Source of the DNA: Aureliella helgolandensis
GTDB taxonomy: Bacteria; Planctomycetota; Planctomycetia; Pirellulales; Pirellulaceae
Direction: 5' to 3'
Length of the DNA stretch: 64,000 bases
Assembly (NCBI RefSeq): GCF_007752135.1
Contig: NZ_CP036298.1
Span: forward strand, 4,650,001 to 4,714,000
Every line of letters begins with the position of its first letter. Position 1 is the stretch's first letter. The notes below the pieces were generated by a model. That model worked only from the letters and a program-made list of their open reading frames with translations. It was not told where the DNA came from and did not search any database. A program made the position numbers and the translations under genes. Positions 19,219 to 28,481 of this stretch are shown here, in pieces.

Positions 19219-19647
19219 TCACTGACTGAGTTTTTGTAATTTCGAGACGAGCATTGGACTGAACAGCAACACAAGTAAGCCCAACGGCATCAATCCCCCT
19301 TGGGTGAGGTTGTAATCGGCCCAAATACGCTGCCAAGGCAATCCCACCACGAACCGCCCAAACAAGACCTCGAACACCACTGTCAAAACCAGCCAAAGCA
19401 ATCCGACCAGCAGAAGTTCATTGGGCCGCCGTGCCCCGATCCAGCGGATGGTGAAGTAGGCGATTAGCAAGATAATCGCCGATCCCGTGAATACGCCAAT
19501 TTGATTGGAGCGGAATTCGCCAACGACCGGCACGAGAACAATCACTCGTAGAATGCCATGAACGATTTCGGCTACAATTAGCACGAGCCAAATCGCAAAA
19601 ACACGAGTGATGATTCGCCTTCGAGGTTCAGGGCCTACGTCATCCAC
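19219..19647 (-). CDS. Small four-helix membrane protein, unknown function
   Basis: 142 residues from a GTG at 19647 with GGAGC upstream. Four hydrophobic segments are visible: FAIWLVLIVAEIVHGIL, GSAIILLIAYFTIRWIG, LLLVGLLWLVLTVVFEVLF and MPLGLLVLLFSPMLV. The remaining loops are short. It starts 66 bases after the carbonic anhydrase stop on the same strand, so the two may share an mRNA. No functional family was recognised. Confidence 0.65.
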   Translation of the reverse strand: MDDVGPEPRRRIITRVFAIWLVLIVAEIVHGILRVIVLVPVVGEFRSNQIGVFTGSAIILLIAYFTIRWIGARRPNELLLVGLLWLVLTVVFEVLFGRFVVGLPWQRIWADYNLTQGGLMPLGLLVLLFSPMLVSKLQKLSQ

Positions 19648-19713
19648 TGGACATTTGCTCCACGGGGCTTGTGTGCCGCTTCAGACTTTGAGATGTCGAC
19701 TGAAGCGACCCTA

Positions 19714-20433
19714 CTAGAAATTGCGAAGCACAAACCGTCGGTTGATTGGCTGGACCGCACGTTCGGGCTGATGAGCATAGTTCTTCAATTTTTTGAAGTC
19801 ACTGCTACCAATGCCAACGGGTTCGGCGAGTACAAGCCAACTCACAATCTCGCTATACGGCTCCGAGGTCAACGAGCCCTCATACCGATACCATGGTTTC
19901 TTGTTCGGGTTCTTCGGAACCAAACGACGAGGATCGATTGATACTCTCTTTGAAGCGGTGGTCCCCTTCAGTTTTGGAACGACTTGTTCTGCCCACTTGG
20001 AAAAGAATTTCAGTTTGTCAGCCGAATCCTCTCGATTACCTTCCGATCTAGCCTTATTGAAGAACACGCCGACCACCACCAATTCCGAACCATTCACGGG
20101 ACTGGCGAGTCGATGAATCAAGTGGATTTCACCATCAAGGTCTGCCCCTTGAAGATCATGTTCTGACGGCGTGTGTAAATGAATTTTGATGAGTTCTGCC
20201 GTCATATCGCCCATCACCAGCTTCGGACGATGATCGCCAGCATGAGGCTTATCCAAAACGAAGTTGCCGTGGCCTTTTTCGCCCCTAAATTCACCCGCGA
20301 AAGGGGCGTCCTTGTAATCAAACTTCAAGAACTTCTGCGGGAACTTCAAGTGGATTGAATTCTTCTTCTCCAAATTGATCGGTGACTGCTGTTCCCAGAA
20401 GTGCGTTGGAACGTGATTAGTTGGCGATGACAT
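19714..20433 (-). CDS. Alpha-type carbonic anhydrase, no signal peptide
   Basis: 239 residues from the ATG at 20433, preceded by AAGGAAG. It has the core of the eukaryotic-type (alpha) carbonic anhydrase family: QSPINL near the N-terminus, KIHLHTPSEHDLQG with the first two zinc-binding His, EIHLIHRL with the third His, and YEGSLTSEPYSEIVSWLV with the conserved Thr of the GSLT loop. All three zinc ligands are present, so CO2 hydration is likely retained, although the usual TPPC after GSLT is SEPY. Bacterial family members are usually periplasmic, yet the N-terminus (MSSPTNHVPTHFWEQ) has no signal peptide and the first part of the domain is short. Confidence 0.85.
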   Translation of the reverse strand: MSSPTNHVPTHFWEQQSPINLEKKNSIHLKFPQKFLKFDYKDAPFAGEFRGEKGHGNFVLDKPHAGDHRPKLVMGDMTAELIKIHLHTPSEHDLQGADLDGEIHLIHRLASPVNGSELVVVGVFFNKARSEGNREDSADKLKFFSKWAEQVVPKLKGTTASKRVSIDPRRLVPKNPNKKPWYRYEGSLTSEPYSEIVSWLVLAEPVGIGSSDFKKLKNYAHQPERAVQPINRRFVLRNF

Positions 20434-20839
20434 ATGGGCTTCCTTGAATAGAAGGGGCACTCAACACGCGTGCTTTCATTATCTCCGATCGCTCCGCGTC
20501 ATTCCATAGCCTCCGGCATCTTAGCAAACAGCTACCTCATACTTTTACAAGGGATGAATCCCGAGCTGCTAGAACAGCTGAGGATCTCACTGGAGAAAGC
20601 GCACTGAACAGGCCTTAAAGATCGAAGCGATGGTGGGATCCAGCGACGCTACCGCAGCGTCGCCAGAGCCGTAGGAGGCAACAACCTGCGGCAGTTGATA
20701 ATTCCAGACTGCAAAAGTTGCCCTCTAAGACACGACCTTTTCGCTTTTCCCTGCCTATCCGGATGCTTCCGCAAAATCGCTCGCTGGTCAAGCTTCCTAT
20801 CCTGAATAGAGCTTCCGTCTCAATCTCCTCAAACTCTTC
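20434..20839. other. Gap before the tandem repeat array
   Basis: About 400 bases upstream of the carbonic anhydrase start. A minus-strand frame (20615-20887) runs into the repeat array and has no family resemblance. The carbonic anhydrase promoter should lie near 20440-20520; no clear hexamers were found. Confidence 0.35.
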
Positions 20840-21992
20840 CTTGCGTCTCAGCGTGAGCCCCGCACCAAAATTTTCAAAAGATTTCACGCAAGCCGCAACG
20901 ACGCAAAGTTTCTTACAGTCTAAGAATTCCTAAGAGGCAACCGACTTATGCAACAATGTGATTTGCGGCCAACCGGCGACACCCCAAGCGTTCCCCGCTC
21001 CCTGAATCGCGCGCATCCTCACATTGTCTCCGCTGGCCGAGTTGCGAATCAATCAGCACCGGCTTGCAGCGACCGGTTAAGGCTACCGCTCCTTCCTTTG
21101 CGTCTTAGCGTCTCTGCGTGAGACACACACCAAAACGTCGAACGAGCTCACGCCAAGCCGCAAAGACGCAAAGCTTTTCACAGTCTAAGAAATCCTGAAT
21201 GGCAACCGACTTATGCAACAATGTGATTAGCGGCCAACAGGCGACACCCCATGCACTCCCCGCTCCCTGAATCGCGCGCATCCTCACATTGTCTCCGCTA
21301 GCCGAGTTACGAATCAATCAGCACCGGCTTGCAGCGACCGGTTAAGGCTACCGCTCCTTCCTTTGCGTCTTAGCGTCTCTGCGTGAGACACACACACCAA
21401 AACGTCAAACGAGCTCACGCCAAGCCGCAACGACGCAAAGCTTCTTACAGTCTAAGAAATCCTGAACGGCAACCGACTTATGCAACAATGTGATTAGCGG
21501 CCAACAGGCGACACCCCATGCACTCCCCGCTCCCTGAATCGCGCGCATCCTCACATTGTCTCCGCTGGCCGAGTTGCGAATCAATCAGCACCGGCTTGCA
21601 GCGACCGGTTAAGGCTACCGCTCCTTCCTTTGCGTCTTAGCCTCTTTGCGTGAGACACACAGCTAATCGCCAAAGGAGCTCACGCCAAGCCGCAAAGACG
21701 CAAAGCTTTTCACAGTCTAAGAAATCCTGAATGGCAACCGACTTATGCAACAATGTGATTAGCGGCCAACAGGCGACACCCCATGCACTCCCCGCTCCCT
21801 GAATCGCGCGCATCCTCACATTGTCTCCGCTAGCCGAGTTACGAATCAATCAGCACCGGCTTGCAGCGACCGGTTAAGGCTACCGCTCCTTCCTTTGCGT
21901 CTTAGCCTCTCTGCGTGAGACACACACCAAAACGTCAAACGAGCTCACGCCAAGCCGCAAAGACGCAAAGTTTCTTACAGTCTAAGAAATCC
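20840..21992. repeat. Tandem array of 265-267 bp units, each with a long imperfect hairpin
   Basis: CTTTGCGTCTT begins units at 21096, 21361, 21628 and 21893 (spacing 265, 267, 265), with a diverged first unit from 20840 (256 bases earlier) and a last unit cut at 21992. Units differ at only a few positions. In each unit a 27-base arm (21096-21122) faces an almost complementary 27-base arm (21147-21173) across a 24-base loop. A second small hairpin (ACCGG/CCGGT) precedes it. The units contain no conserved gene; short frames repeat with the unit (21105-21317, 21637-21849). Confidence 0.9.
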
Positions 21993-22500
21993 GTTCTTCG
22001 GGACTTTTAGTGGTAGGTCGAAAATTGATAGCTTTTAGTTATTCTTCTGGGATGAAAGATCTCAACGAATCACCATATCGCATGATTGGGCCTTGATGAT
22101 TCATGGCGGGCGGAAGACGTGGACTTGGATTTGCTTGCAAGCAGATTGCGATTCAGATTTCTCACGTAGGGGCAGGCTAACTCGTCCGGCTTGCGAGGCT
22201 GCTTGCTCGTTCCTGAACGGACATGGCGGCATATAGACACGATACAGCTCATGACGGAGTTGCGGGCACGGGTGTCTAAGCGGCAATTCCTCGAAGGAGG
22301 AATTCAGCTGTACGCACTTGTGCTTACTAGTGTAAGCTGGATTGTTTGACGACTTAGCGGTTGCATTTTGACCAGTTGCCAATCTGGACAAATTGAGAAA
22401 CTCCCGAATTTGGTGTATTGACTCCCGCCAACGCGAGTATTAGATTTCGTCCAAGCACAGCAATCAGCTGAGCAAGTATCTTAGGGATGGGGAGTTTCTC
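21993..22500. other. Gap between repeat array and DUF1559 gene
   Basis: About 500 bases without a supported gene. The last 30 bases provide GGGGAG for the downstream start. Nothing else was recognised. Confidence 0.4.
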
Positions 22501-23457
22501 ATGCCTCGTGATCGTAGACTACGAACTGGCTTAACGCTCGTCGAAACCTTGGTGGTTTGCGTCGTCATTGGCATCCTCCTGACGCTACTCCTAACAGGAG
22601 TACAGGCCGCGCGTTCCATGGCTAGGCGTTCTGCATGCCTTTTCAATTTCAAGCAGGTGGCGTTGGCGCTTCAGAATTACGAAAGTGCCTCGAAGCGATT
22701 TCCGGCTGGCATGATGCGCGGAGAGGGGTGGCTTGTGAAAATCCTCCCGCATATTGAACAAACAGCTCTGCTTGAGGAGGTTCGAAACCACCTGGAGGCT
22801 TCCGATGGTATGCCCTTTAGAACGCCTGTTGCAGTCTATATTTGCCCAGAAGATCCGCAGCATTCCAGACTCGGTGCAAGTACAAGCATGGCAGGCAACA
22901 CAGGGGTTTGGCCTGTGGCCACAGGATTTAGCGGTATGTTTTCACCGATCGGAGAGGCGTTTGCCCGAATGGGATATAGCGGAGCGGGGGAAGTTGCAAT
23001 TGTTGACGTATCGGATGGTCTCTCTGCAACTATCGCAATTTCAGAGATTTTACATGCGAACTACACCCAAGAGCGATTGAGAGTCAATTGGAATCTGCAG
23101 GAGCAATTTGGAGTAGCCGAAGGGGAGGGACTTCGGGCTAAGTGTGAATCACTGCCCCATGCACCTAAATCTAGTGGGTACGTTGGCGATATGAGTAGCC
23201 GCGGAACACCGTGGACTTCAGGTGACATGGGCGCAACTTTGTATAATCATCTGTCTGTTCCCAATAGCCCGAGTTGCTACAACTGCACTGACGTGATGTC
23301 AGCTTCGATCGCAGCGTCTAGCGCACACAGTGGTTTAATAAATTGCGCTTTTGCGGACGGCCATGTTACTCCAATCCATTCTGCAGTCGATCTAAAGGTT
23401 TGGCGAGAAATGGGATCACGCAACGGAGCTGATGAGTTAGTTTCTGATTCGTTTTAG
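22501..23457 (+). CDS. DUF1559 domain protein with type IV pilin-like N-terminus
   Basis: 318 residues, with an ATG preceded by GGGGAG. The N-terminus (TGLTLVETLVVCVVIGILLTLLL) is a prepilin-type cleavage/methylation signal: GLTLVE with the conserved Glu five residues after the Gly, then a hydrophobic helix. The rest fits DUF1559: NLKQ-like FNFKQVALALQNYES, FPAG, VYICPEDP and the C-terminal CAFADGHVTPI. This pilin-like family is greatly expanded in planctomycetes and is believed to be exported and assembled or displayed through a type II/IV pilus-like pathway; its exact role is unknown. It stands alone. Confidence 0.92.
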   Translation: MPRDRRLRTGLTLVETLVVCVVIGILLTLLLTGVQAARSMARRSACLFNFKQVALALQNYESASKRFPAGMMRGEGWLVKILPHIEQTALLEEVRNHLEASDGMPFRTPVAVYICPEDPQHSRLGASTSMAGNTGVWPVATGFSGMFSPIGEAFARMGYSGAGEVAIVDVSDGLSATIAISEILHANYTQERLRVNWNLQEQFGVAEGEGLRAKCESLPHAPKSSGYVGDMSSRGTPWTSGDMGATLYNHLSVPNSPSCYNCTDVMSASIAASSAHSGLINCAFADGHVTPIHSAVDLKVWREMGSRNGADELVSDSF

Positions 23458-23923
23458 GTTGCTCTAAGGCAATCTACGATGACGACGCTTGGTCGAGATT
23501 AGCGGCGATTGCTGATGGTGACTTTACCAACAGAGGGTAGTTTTGCAAACCAAAGCACCCATCGACAAAGATAGGTTGAGGACCTCAACTTCAATTGGAG
23601 CATACGGGAACGCTTCGAAGGACGATGCAGAGACCTCGCAGTTGAGACTTACCGAAAAGCCACAGGAGCAACGAAGGCTCTAGTTCTGGAGTTTCACTTG
23701 CTGGCACGCCTCGCAATTCGGAGCAAAGGGATTTGGCAATAGGAAATGACCACAGGATGTAACTAAGCAGGGTCGAATGTTTTGTGTTACTGCCTTTTTC
23801 CGAGTCGAAGGTCCATGGTGGGACGGCTTGGTCATTCGAAATCCAACTGCACATAGCTCGTAGCGGTTGTAGTTAATGCGGCATAGGCTACAGTCTAAAT
23901 TCTTGCTCGGGAAATGGTTACAA
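23458..23923. other. Gap before the putative lipoprotein
   Basis: No gene supported. Minus-strand frames at 23591-23854 and 23680-24108 lack motifs and overlap the next gene. If the lipoprotein starts at the ATG at 23876, the gap is 48 bases shorter. Confidence 0.4.
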
Positions 23924-24367
23924 ATGCAGTACGTAGTTTTGACCTTGCTCGCTGTTTGTTGCATTGGATGTAGTGGTAAGCAGCCGAAGCAAATGCCACA
24001 CGTAGGCCGCCTCCTTCCAACAGCTCCAACTGTGGATTTTGATTCAGACGCGATGCCGCTACAGTTTCCGAAGATAGAGGTTTTTTGCGCTGAGAGAGCT
24101 GTGTTCACTGGCGACCTTCGATTCGAAACGTCACTTGGCCAAGCTGGCCTTCTCCAAATGCGTGTTACTAGAAAGTTTCGGTCTCAAGACGTAATTCATG
24201 CTACCGGTTCATCAGCACTACTAGAGCCGAATGAAACTCGAACATCGTTTAAATATGAGATAGGGTTCAGCGCACCCAAAGAACCGGGTGAGTACACCGC
24301 ACAATTGAGTTACGACGACATCGTAATTGCCAAAGCACGAGTTAGAGTCAACTCCAAGCCACGCTAA
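23924..24367 (+). CDS. Putative small lipoprotein
   Basis: 147 residues from the ATG at 23924, chosen because the signal sequence (MQYVVLTLLAVCCIGCSG) then starts at residue 1; an ATG at 23876 gives 163. The hydrophobic stretch ends in a Cys context (CIGC-SGKQPKQ) that resembles a lipobox, so lipid anchoring is likely. The mature part looks like one beta-sandwich domain (FCAERAVFTGDLRFET, ETRTSFKYEIGFSAPKEPGEYTAQLSYDD). No named family was recognised. Confidence 0.6.
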   Translation: MQYVVLTLLAVCCIGCSGKQPKQMPHVGRLLPTAPTVDFDSDAMPLQFPKIEVFCAERAVFTGDLRFETSLGQAGLLQMRVTRKFRSQDVIHATGSSALLEPNETRTSFKYEIGFSAPKEPGEYTAQLSYDDIVIAKARVRVNSKPR

Positions 24368-24443
24368 CGCCCGTAAGCCGCTCCCTATTTTGCGGGCGCG
24401 TCATCCTTGAACACGCTCCCTAATTCAGAATAGTTCTGTCGAA

Positions 24444-25259
24444 TTGAATGCGAACTTTCTAGCTGCTGTCATCGCATTGTTGATGAAACAAAAGTCGATC
24501 GCCACGCTCTCCGAAATGGAGCGATTTGCATACGCACTTGAGCGATCAATTCGTCAGCGATCGCTAGCCCGAAATCAGTTTCTAACTGCCAAAGAAGAAA
24601 GCGATATTCTGTTTCTTATGCGCAACTCGGTGTTGGCGGGCGAAACGAACGAAGCGCTTTGGAGATGTTTCTTGGCTGCCCATTGGGGGCGCACTTCCGC
24701 GCGAAATGAGATGCAGATCAGCAGTCCAGCACGGCTACTTTGCGCATTTCAACGCTCACCGGTTTGGACGTGGGAACGTGTTTCGAAATCCCCAATGGCG
24801 TTCAGGGACTGGCTCCAATCCTGCTCAAGTGAACTTGCCCGACTTGCATTCGGCAACCATCGAAAATATGAATCGCGGAAGCCCGAAAAAATTTGGCAGG
24901 TTGTGGAATCGTTCGTACTGCTGGCAACCGCGCACGGCGGCCCCGCTAATCTGGTTGAATGCCGCGACGGTGAGTTCGACGATCCATTTGACGAAGTCTA
25001 CCGTCGGCTGAGACCAGTTTGGCGATTCGGTAGGACAGGGAGGTTTGACTTTCTCGTCTTGCTAATGGATGCTGGATTGATCTCCTATCAACCGACATCA
25101 AGTTATCTTAAAGGCGCTACAGGACCGTTGAAGGGCGCAAGGCTTCTATGGGGCAACGGACTCCCCACCAAGCAAGACGCAAGAGCTGCTGAACTTGCGC
25201 AGCAACTAAGTGTATCTTCAATCGTGGTGGAGGATGCACTTTGCAATTGGCAGAAATAA
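24444..25259 (+). CDS. Uncharacterised protein; possible thymine-hypermodification-related (aGPT-Pplase-like) fold
   Basis: 271 residues from a TTG at 24444 or 258 from the ATG at 24483; neither has a clear ribosome binding site. It is a mostly helical soluble protein. The C-terminal part (RFGRTGRFDFLVLLMDAGLI, then GATGPLKGARLLWG) resembles, from memory, the alpha-glutamyl/putrescinyl thymine pyrophosphorylase-like proteins described from phages and bacterial genomes. That link is weak and needs a profile search. The gene stands alone with long gaps on both sides. The product is real by length and codon structure; the function is unknown. Confidence 0.55.
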   Translation: MNANFLAAVIALLMKQKSIATLSEMERFAYALERSIRQRSLARNQFLTAKEESDILFLMRNSVLAGETNEALWRCFLAAHWGRTSARNEMQISSPARLLCAFQRSPVWTWERVSKSPMAFRDWLQSCSSELARLAFGNHRKYESRKPEKIWQVVESFVLLATAHGGPANLVECRDGEFDDPFDEVYRRLRPVWRFGRTGRFDFLVLLMDAGLISYQPTSSYLKGATGPLKGARLLWGNGLPTKQDARAAELAQQLSVSSIVVEDALCNWQK

Positions 25260-25663
25260 GCACCAAGAGTCAGCCCCCAATATAATGTATTGAGCAGTCG
25301 ACCAGGCCTGGCAAGCGAGCATTTCGGCTGTAGCACCGTTCGCACAACACCCTGCGCTGCACGCAAAGACTTCTCGGCGGCAGAGAATACCTTATGACTA
25401 AACCGGAAAGTAGGTTGCCTGTTGAACGGGTGCTTGCCTCGGACTCCACGATTCTGCGCCAGGCTCCTTGGAACAGTTCCAACAAATGTAGGCCCCCCAT
25501 AGTTTCCCCCTAATCTGCCACGGGAGCAGCCTAGCTTATTGCCGACAAAACCGTCGATCCCGCGTTGGCCCAGATGTGACGATCATTCGTCGACAGTCCT
25601 CGCTTTCCGTATCGCAGTAGGGCTGGGTCTTGCCACCTGCTTGCCAACTATTTCCCTTGTCGA
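25260..25663. other. Gap between convergent genes
   Basis: About 400 bases between the 3' ends of a rightward and a leftward gene. No hairpin terminator or gene was recognised; a 76-codon minus frame (25270-25500) has no motif. Confidence 0.4.
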
Positions 25664-26386
25664 CTACTTCACCGCAGCCTTAACAGCAGCAATGACGTCG
25701 CTCGGTTCTGCTCGCTTCTTGTAGTCAGCGTCGAGGAATGCGTAGGTGATCTTACCGGAAGAATTGATGACGTACGTTGCCGATAATGGCAGTTCCATTG
25801 CGTCGTTGCCGTTGTACTTAGGCAATCGCGACTGATACATCGGTGCGATCACATCGGGCAGCTCGAAGACGATTCCATACAGCTTGGCGAGTGCCAAGTC
25901 TTTGTCGTGGAGGGCAACGATTGAAATACCGCTTGCTTCAGCGGTCTCCTTGGCTCTCTCGGGCAACTCGGGGGTCAAGACAATCAGCTTCGCACCCGCG
26001 TCTTCGATCTTGTCCAGTGATTGTTGCATGGCTCGCAATTGGAGGTTGCAGTATGGGCACCAGCCACCGCGATACCACATCAAAACGACCGGGCCTTCAC
26101 TCCACAACTTGCTGAGCGTGACCGAATTCCCCGTCCACCCCTGCAGGGTTCCGTCAACGGCGTCATCACCGACTTGCTTGGCGGACTTCTCGATGCCACT
26201 ATCGCGAACACGTGAAATTCCCTTGGCGAAGGTCGCCAGTCGATCCGCCGGGGCTTGCTTAGCGAAGCCGGCGGCTTTTTCAGCCAACTGTTCCGAGAGT
26301 GTTGGAGTGGTCGATGTTTCTTGTGCCATCGTGGGGATCGCCAATAGAGATGTCAGGAAGAAGGATCTTGTGAGTGCTTGAAACAT
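25664..26386 (-). CDS. Exported peroxiredoxin-like protein (AhpC/TSA family)
   Basis: 240 residues from the ATG at 26386 (MFQALTRSFFLTSLLAIPTMAQ, a cleavable signal peptide). The frame runs on to 26482, but the added residues belong to an SDR pseudogene. The thioredoxin-fold domain carries RGGWCPYCNLQLRAM, with a CxxC in the peroxidatic position as in the peroxiredoxin-like family, then VLTPELPE and TYVINSSGKITYAF. It should reduce peroxides or act as a thiol oxidoreductase in the periplasm. Single gene. Confidence 0.85.
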   Translation of the reverse strand: MFQALTRSFFLTSLLAIPTMAQETSTTPTLSEQLAEKAAGFAKQAPADRLATFAKGISRVRDSGIEKSAKQVGDDAVDGTLQGWTGNSVTLSKLWSEGPVVLMWYRGGWCPYCNLQLRAMQQSLDKIEDAGAKLIVLTPELPERAKETAEASGISIVALHDKDLALAKLYGIVFELPDVIAPMYQSRLPKYNGNDAMELPLSATYVINSSGKITYAFLDADYKKRAEPSDVIAAVKAAVK

Positions 26387-26449
26387 TATCTGGTTCTCTT
26401 GGGTTAAAGTGCTGTGGCTAGTTCTCTTCCGACTCGCCTGCTTCGCAAG

Positions 26450-26940
26450 GCTAGTTGGCCGCGCCGCCATCGTCCCGAACATGTTGACCGGTTATCCGGC
26501 TCGCGGACGTTCCGTGAACTGTGAGGAAATGAACACAATTCGACCGCGGTCGCTCATCCGGCGCAACGCCGCGCAACTCGCTAGGTACATCCCCACGACA
26601 TTGACGCTGACCATCTTAGGAAACGGCTCCAATATAGTGTCCACGCTCGGACCGCACCTGCCGTTCCCTGCTCAAGGTATGAGTCCGTGTTGTTCGCCAA
26701 ACCCTGTTTGCGCGCTATCAAGCAGCCCTGCGACTTCCGATTGATCGGTAAGCTTGTATTTCGCTAGGGTAGCCCTGCCTCTCGCCGGTTCGATGTTGCA
26801 AACGATCTCTTCCGCCGCTTCTTAGCTGGAATAATAGCAAATAATAACGCTCCATCCCTCGCTGGCAAGTTTGCGGCAAATCTCACTTCCAATGCCGCCT
26901 GATCGGCCAACGCGTGCATCGATGCCAGGAACCGCCAGTA
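26450..26940 (-). pseudogene. Decayed short-chain dehydrogenase/reductase (SDR)
   Basis: Read leftwards, one frame gives SDR landmarks interrupted by stop codons: GRSGGIGSEICRKLASEGWSV (Rossmann motif, with Gly-rich loop), a stop, then EAAEEIV, DQSEVAGLLDSAQ, a stop where NNAG is expected, MVSVNVVGMYLASCAALRRM, DRGRIVFISSQ, and another stop near 26490. At least three in-frame stops make it nonfunctional. It lies between the mannitol dehydrogenase and peroxiredoxin genes, and its tail runs into the peroxiredoxin frame. Confidence 0.8.
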
Positions 26941-26949
26941 AATTCAATC

Positions 26950-28464
26950 TCAGATCTGCGGCTTGTCCTTCGCCTCGTCGTTGACCGTTGCTTGCCGCAT
27001 CAAGATCGAAACGTCGGGGTTGCGGTAAAGGTCTTGTACGAAGTGTTCGTAAGTCTCAGCAAAGCGACCGTCCTCGGCAAGATTTCCGAACACCGACTCG
27101 AGCTTGATGAAGGCAAGTGGGTCTCGGATCGTCTTTCTGGCCGCTTGTTGCAATGCGGCTTCCTGTTCGTCAACCACATCGAGCGGGTTTCCGTGTCGAT
27201 CAGTGTGATGCTCGCTGTAGTAGCACCAAGCTGCGATCACGAGCGTTGCATGGGCGATGGGGCCGCCTTGTTCAAGGTTTCTGCGAATCGTGGGCAACAA
27301 AAAGACCGGTAACTTGCTTGAGCTCTCGAGGCAGATGCGTGCCAAGCTGTCTTTGATGTTGGGGTTTCCGAAACGCTCGATCAGCGTGCTTTTGTATTGT
27401 CCCAAGTCGATGCCTTCGACCGCGTCAAGCATCGGCGTGGCCTCGTCATCAAAGAAGCCTCGCAAGAACGTTACGAAGAGTTCGTCGCCCAGGGTTTGGT
27501 CAATGGTTTGATAGCCGAATAGGGAACCAAGCAGACCAAGGACAGAATGGCCAGCGTTGAGTAGCCGCAGTTTCATCGTTTCAAACGGTGTGACGTCGGT
27601 GACAAATTGAGCACCAACTTTTTCCCACTCGGGTCGTCCGTTTGAGAAGTTGTCTTCGATGATCCACTGGCAGAACGGTTCGCAAGTGACTGGCCAGGCA
27701 TCGTCAAGGTCGAGTTGTCTGTGCAAATAGTCGATGTCTGCAGAAGAAGTCACCGGCGTGATCCGATCCACCATCGCATTGGGGAAGCAGACTTCATCTT
27801 CGATCCACTTAACAAGATCCGCATCTTGCATCCGAGCAAAACCGAGCAGCATTTTTCGAGTGAGGTCACCGTTGTGTTGGATGTTGTCGCACGATTGCAC
27901 GGTGATCGCTGGCAGCCCGCGTTCGCGCCGCAAGCGAAGCGCTGCGGTCAGATAGCCGAACACCAACCGGGGTTGCTGCGGATTTTGGACATCGTGAATG
28001 GCGTCGGCGTTCGCGGTATCAAAATCGCCACTTGCCGGGTCGACGTTGTAGCCTCCCTCTGTGATCGTCAATGAAACGATCTTGGTGTCGGAGCTTGCCA
28101 TCTGCTCAATTACCGCCATCGGATCGTCGCAGCCGAGCAAGACATCTACCAGCGATCCGATCACGCGCGTCCGGACATCGCCACCGGGATCTTTCACGAT
28201 CAGCGTGTAAAGACAATCCTGGTTTCGCAACACCTTCGCAATCTTTCGATCGGCCTCTCGCAGCCCAACCCCGCAAATGCCCCAGGCCGACGCATCGCTC
28301 GTATCGCTTGACCGCATTAGTTCGTCGGTGTAGTACGCTTCGTGCGAACGATGGAAGCCGCCAACGCCAACGTGAACGATGCCGGCCTTGATACGAGAAC
28401 GGTCGTAGCTGGGGGGATTCAGCTCTTCAGGGAGCCGCGAGAGATTTGATTGATTCAATTGCAT
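26950..28464 (-). CDS. Mannitol 2-dehydrogenase / fructuronate reductase family
   Basis: 504 residues from the ATG at 28464, which has TAGGAG eight bases upstream; a GTG at 28485 overlaps the previous stop. The family signature GIVHVGVGGFHRSHEAYY opens the NAD-binding domain, and the catalytic region KLRLLNAGHSVLGLLG holds the Lys, Asn and His expected of polyol-specific long-chain dehydrogenases. Length and motifs fit mannitol 2-dehydrogenase (mannitol to fructose with NAD+), but fructuronate or tagaturonate reduction cannot be excluded. It is translated directly behind a permease gene, suggesting uptake and oxidation of one substrate. Confidence 0.88.
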   Translation of the reverse strand: MQLNQSNLSRLPEELNPPSYDRSRIKAGIVHVGVGGFHRSHEAYYTDELMRSSDTSDASAWGICGVGLREADRKIAKVLRNQDCLYTLIVKDPGGDVRTRVIGSLVDVLLGCDDPMAVIEQMASSDTKIVSLTITEGGYNVDPASGDFDTANADAIHDVQNPQQPRLVFGYLTAALRLRRERGLPAITVQSCDNIQHNGDLTRKMLLGFARMQDADLVKWIEDEVCFPNAMVDRITPVTSSADIDYLHRQLDLDDAWPVTCEPFCQWIIEDNFSNGRPEWEKVGAQFVTDVTPFETMKLRLLNAGHSVLGLLGSLFGYQTIDQTLGDELFVTFLRGFFDDEATPMLDAVEGIDLGQYKSTLIERFGNPNIKDSLARICLESSSKLPVFLLPTIRRNLEQGGPIAHATLVIAAWCYYSEHHTDRHGNPLDVVDEQEAALQQAARKTIRDPLAFIKLESVFGNLAEDGRFAETYEHFVQDLYRNPDVSILMRQATVNDEAKDKPQI

Positions 28465-28481
28465 GGGAGTGCTCCTAGGGT

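Noticed and set aside
21105-21849. Two identical 70-codon minus-strand frames in the repeat array
   Set aside because: They recur only because the DNA unit recurs; no homology and the second ends differently.
20840-21992. CRISPR array
   Set aside because: The repeated unit is about 265 bp and almost identical throughout; there are no 25-40 bp repeats with unique spacers and no cas genes.
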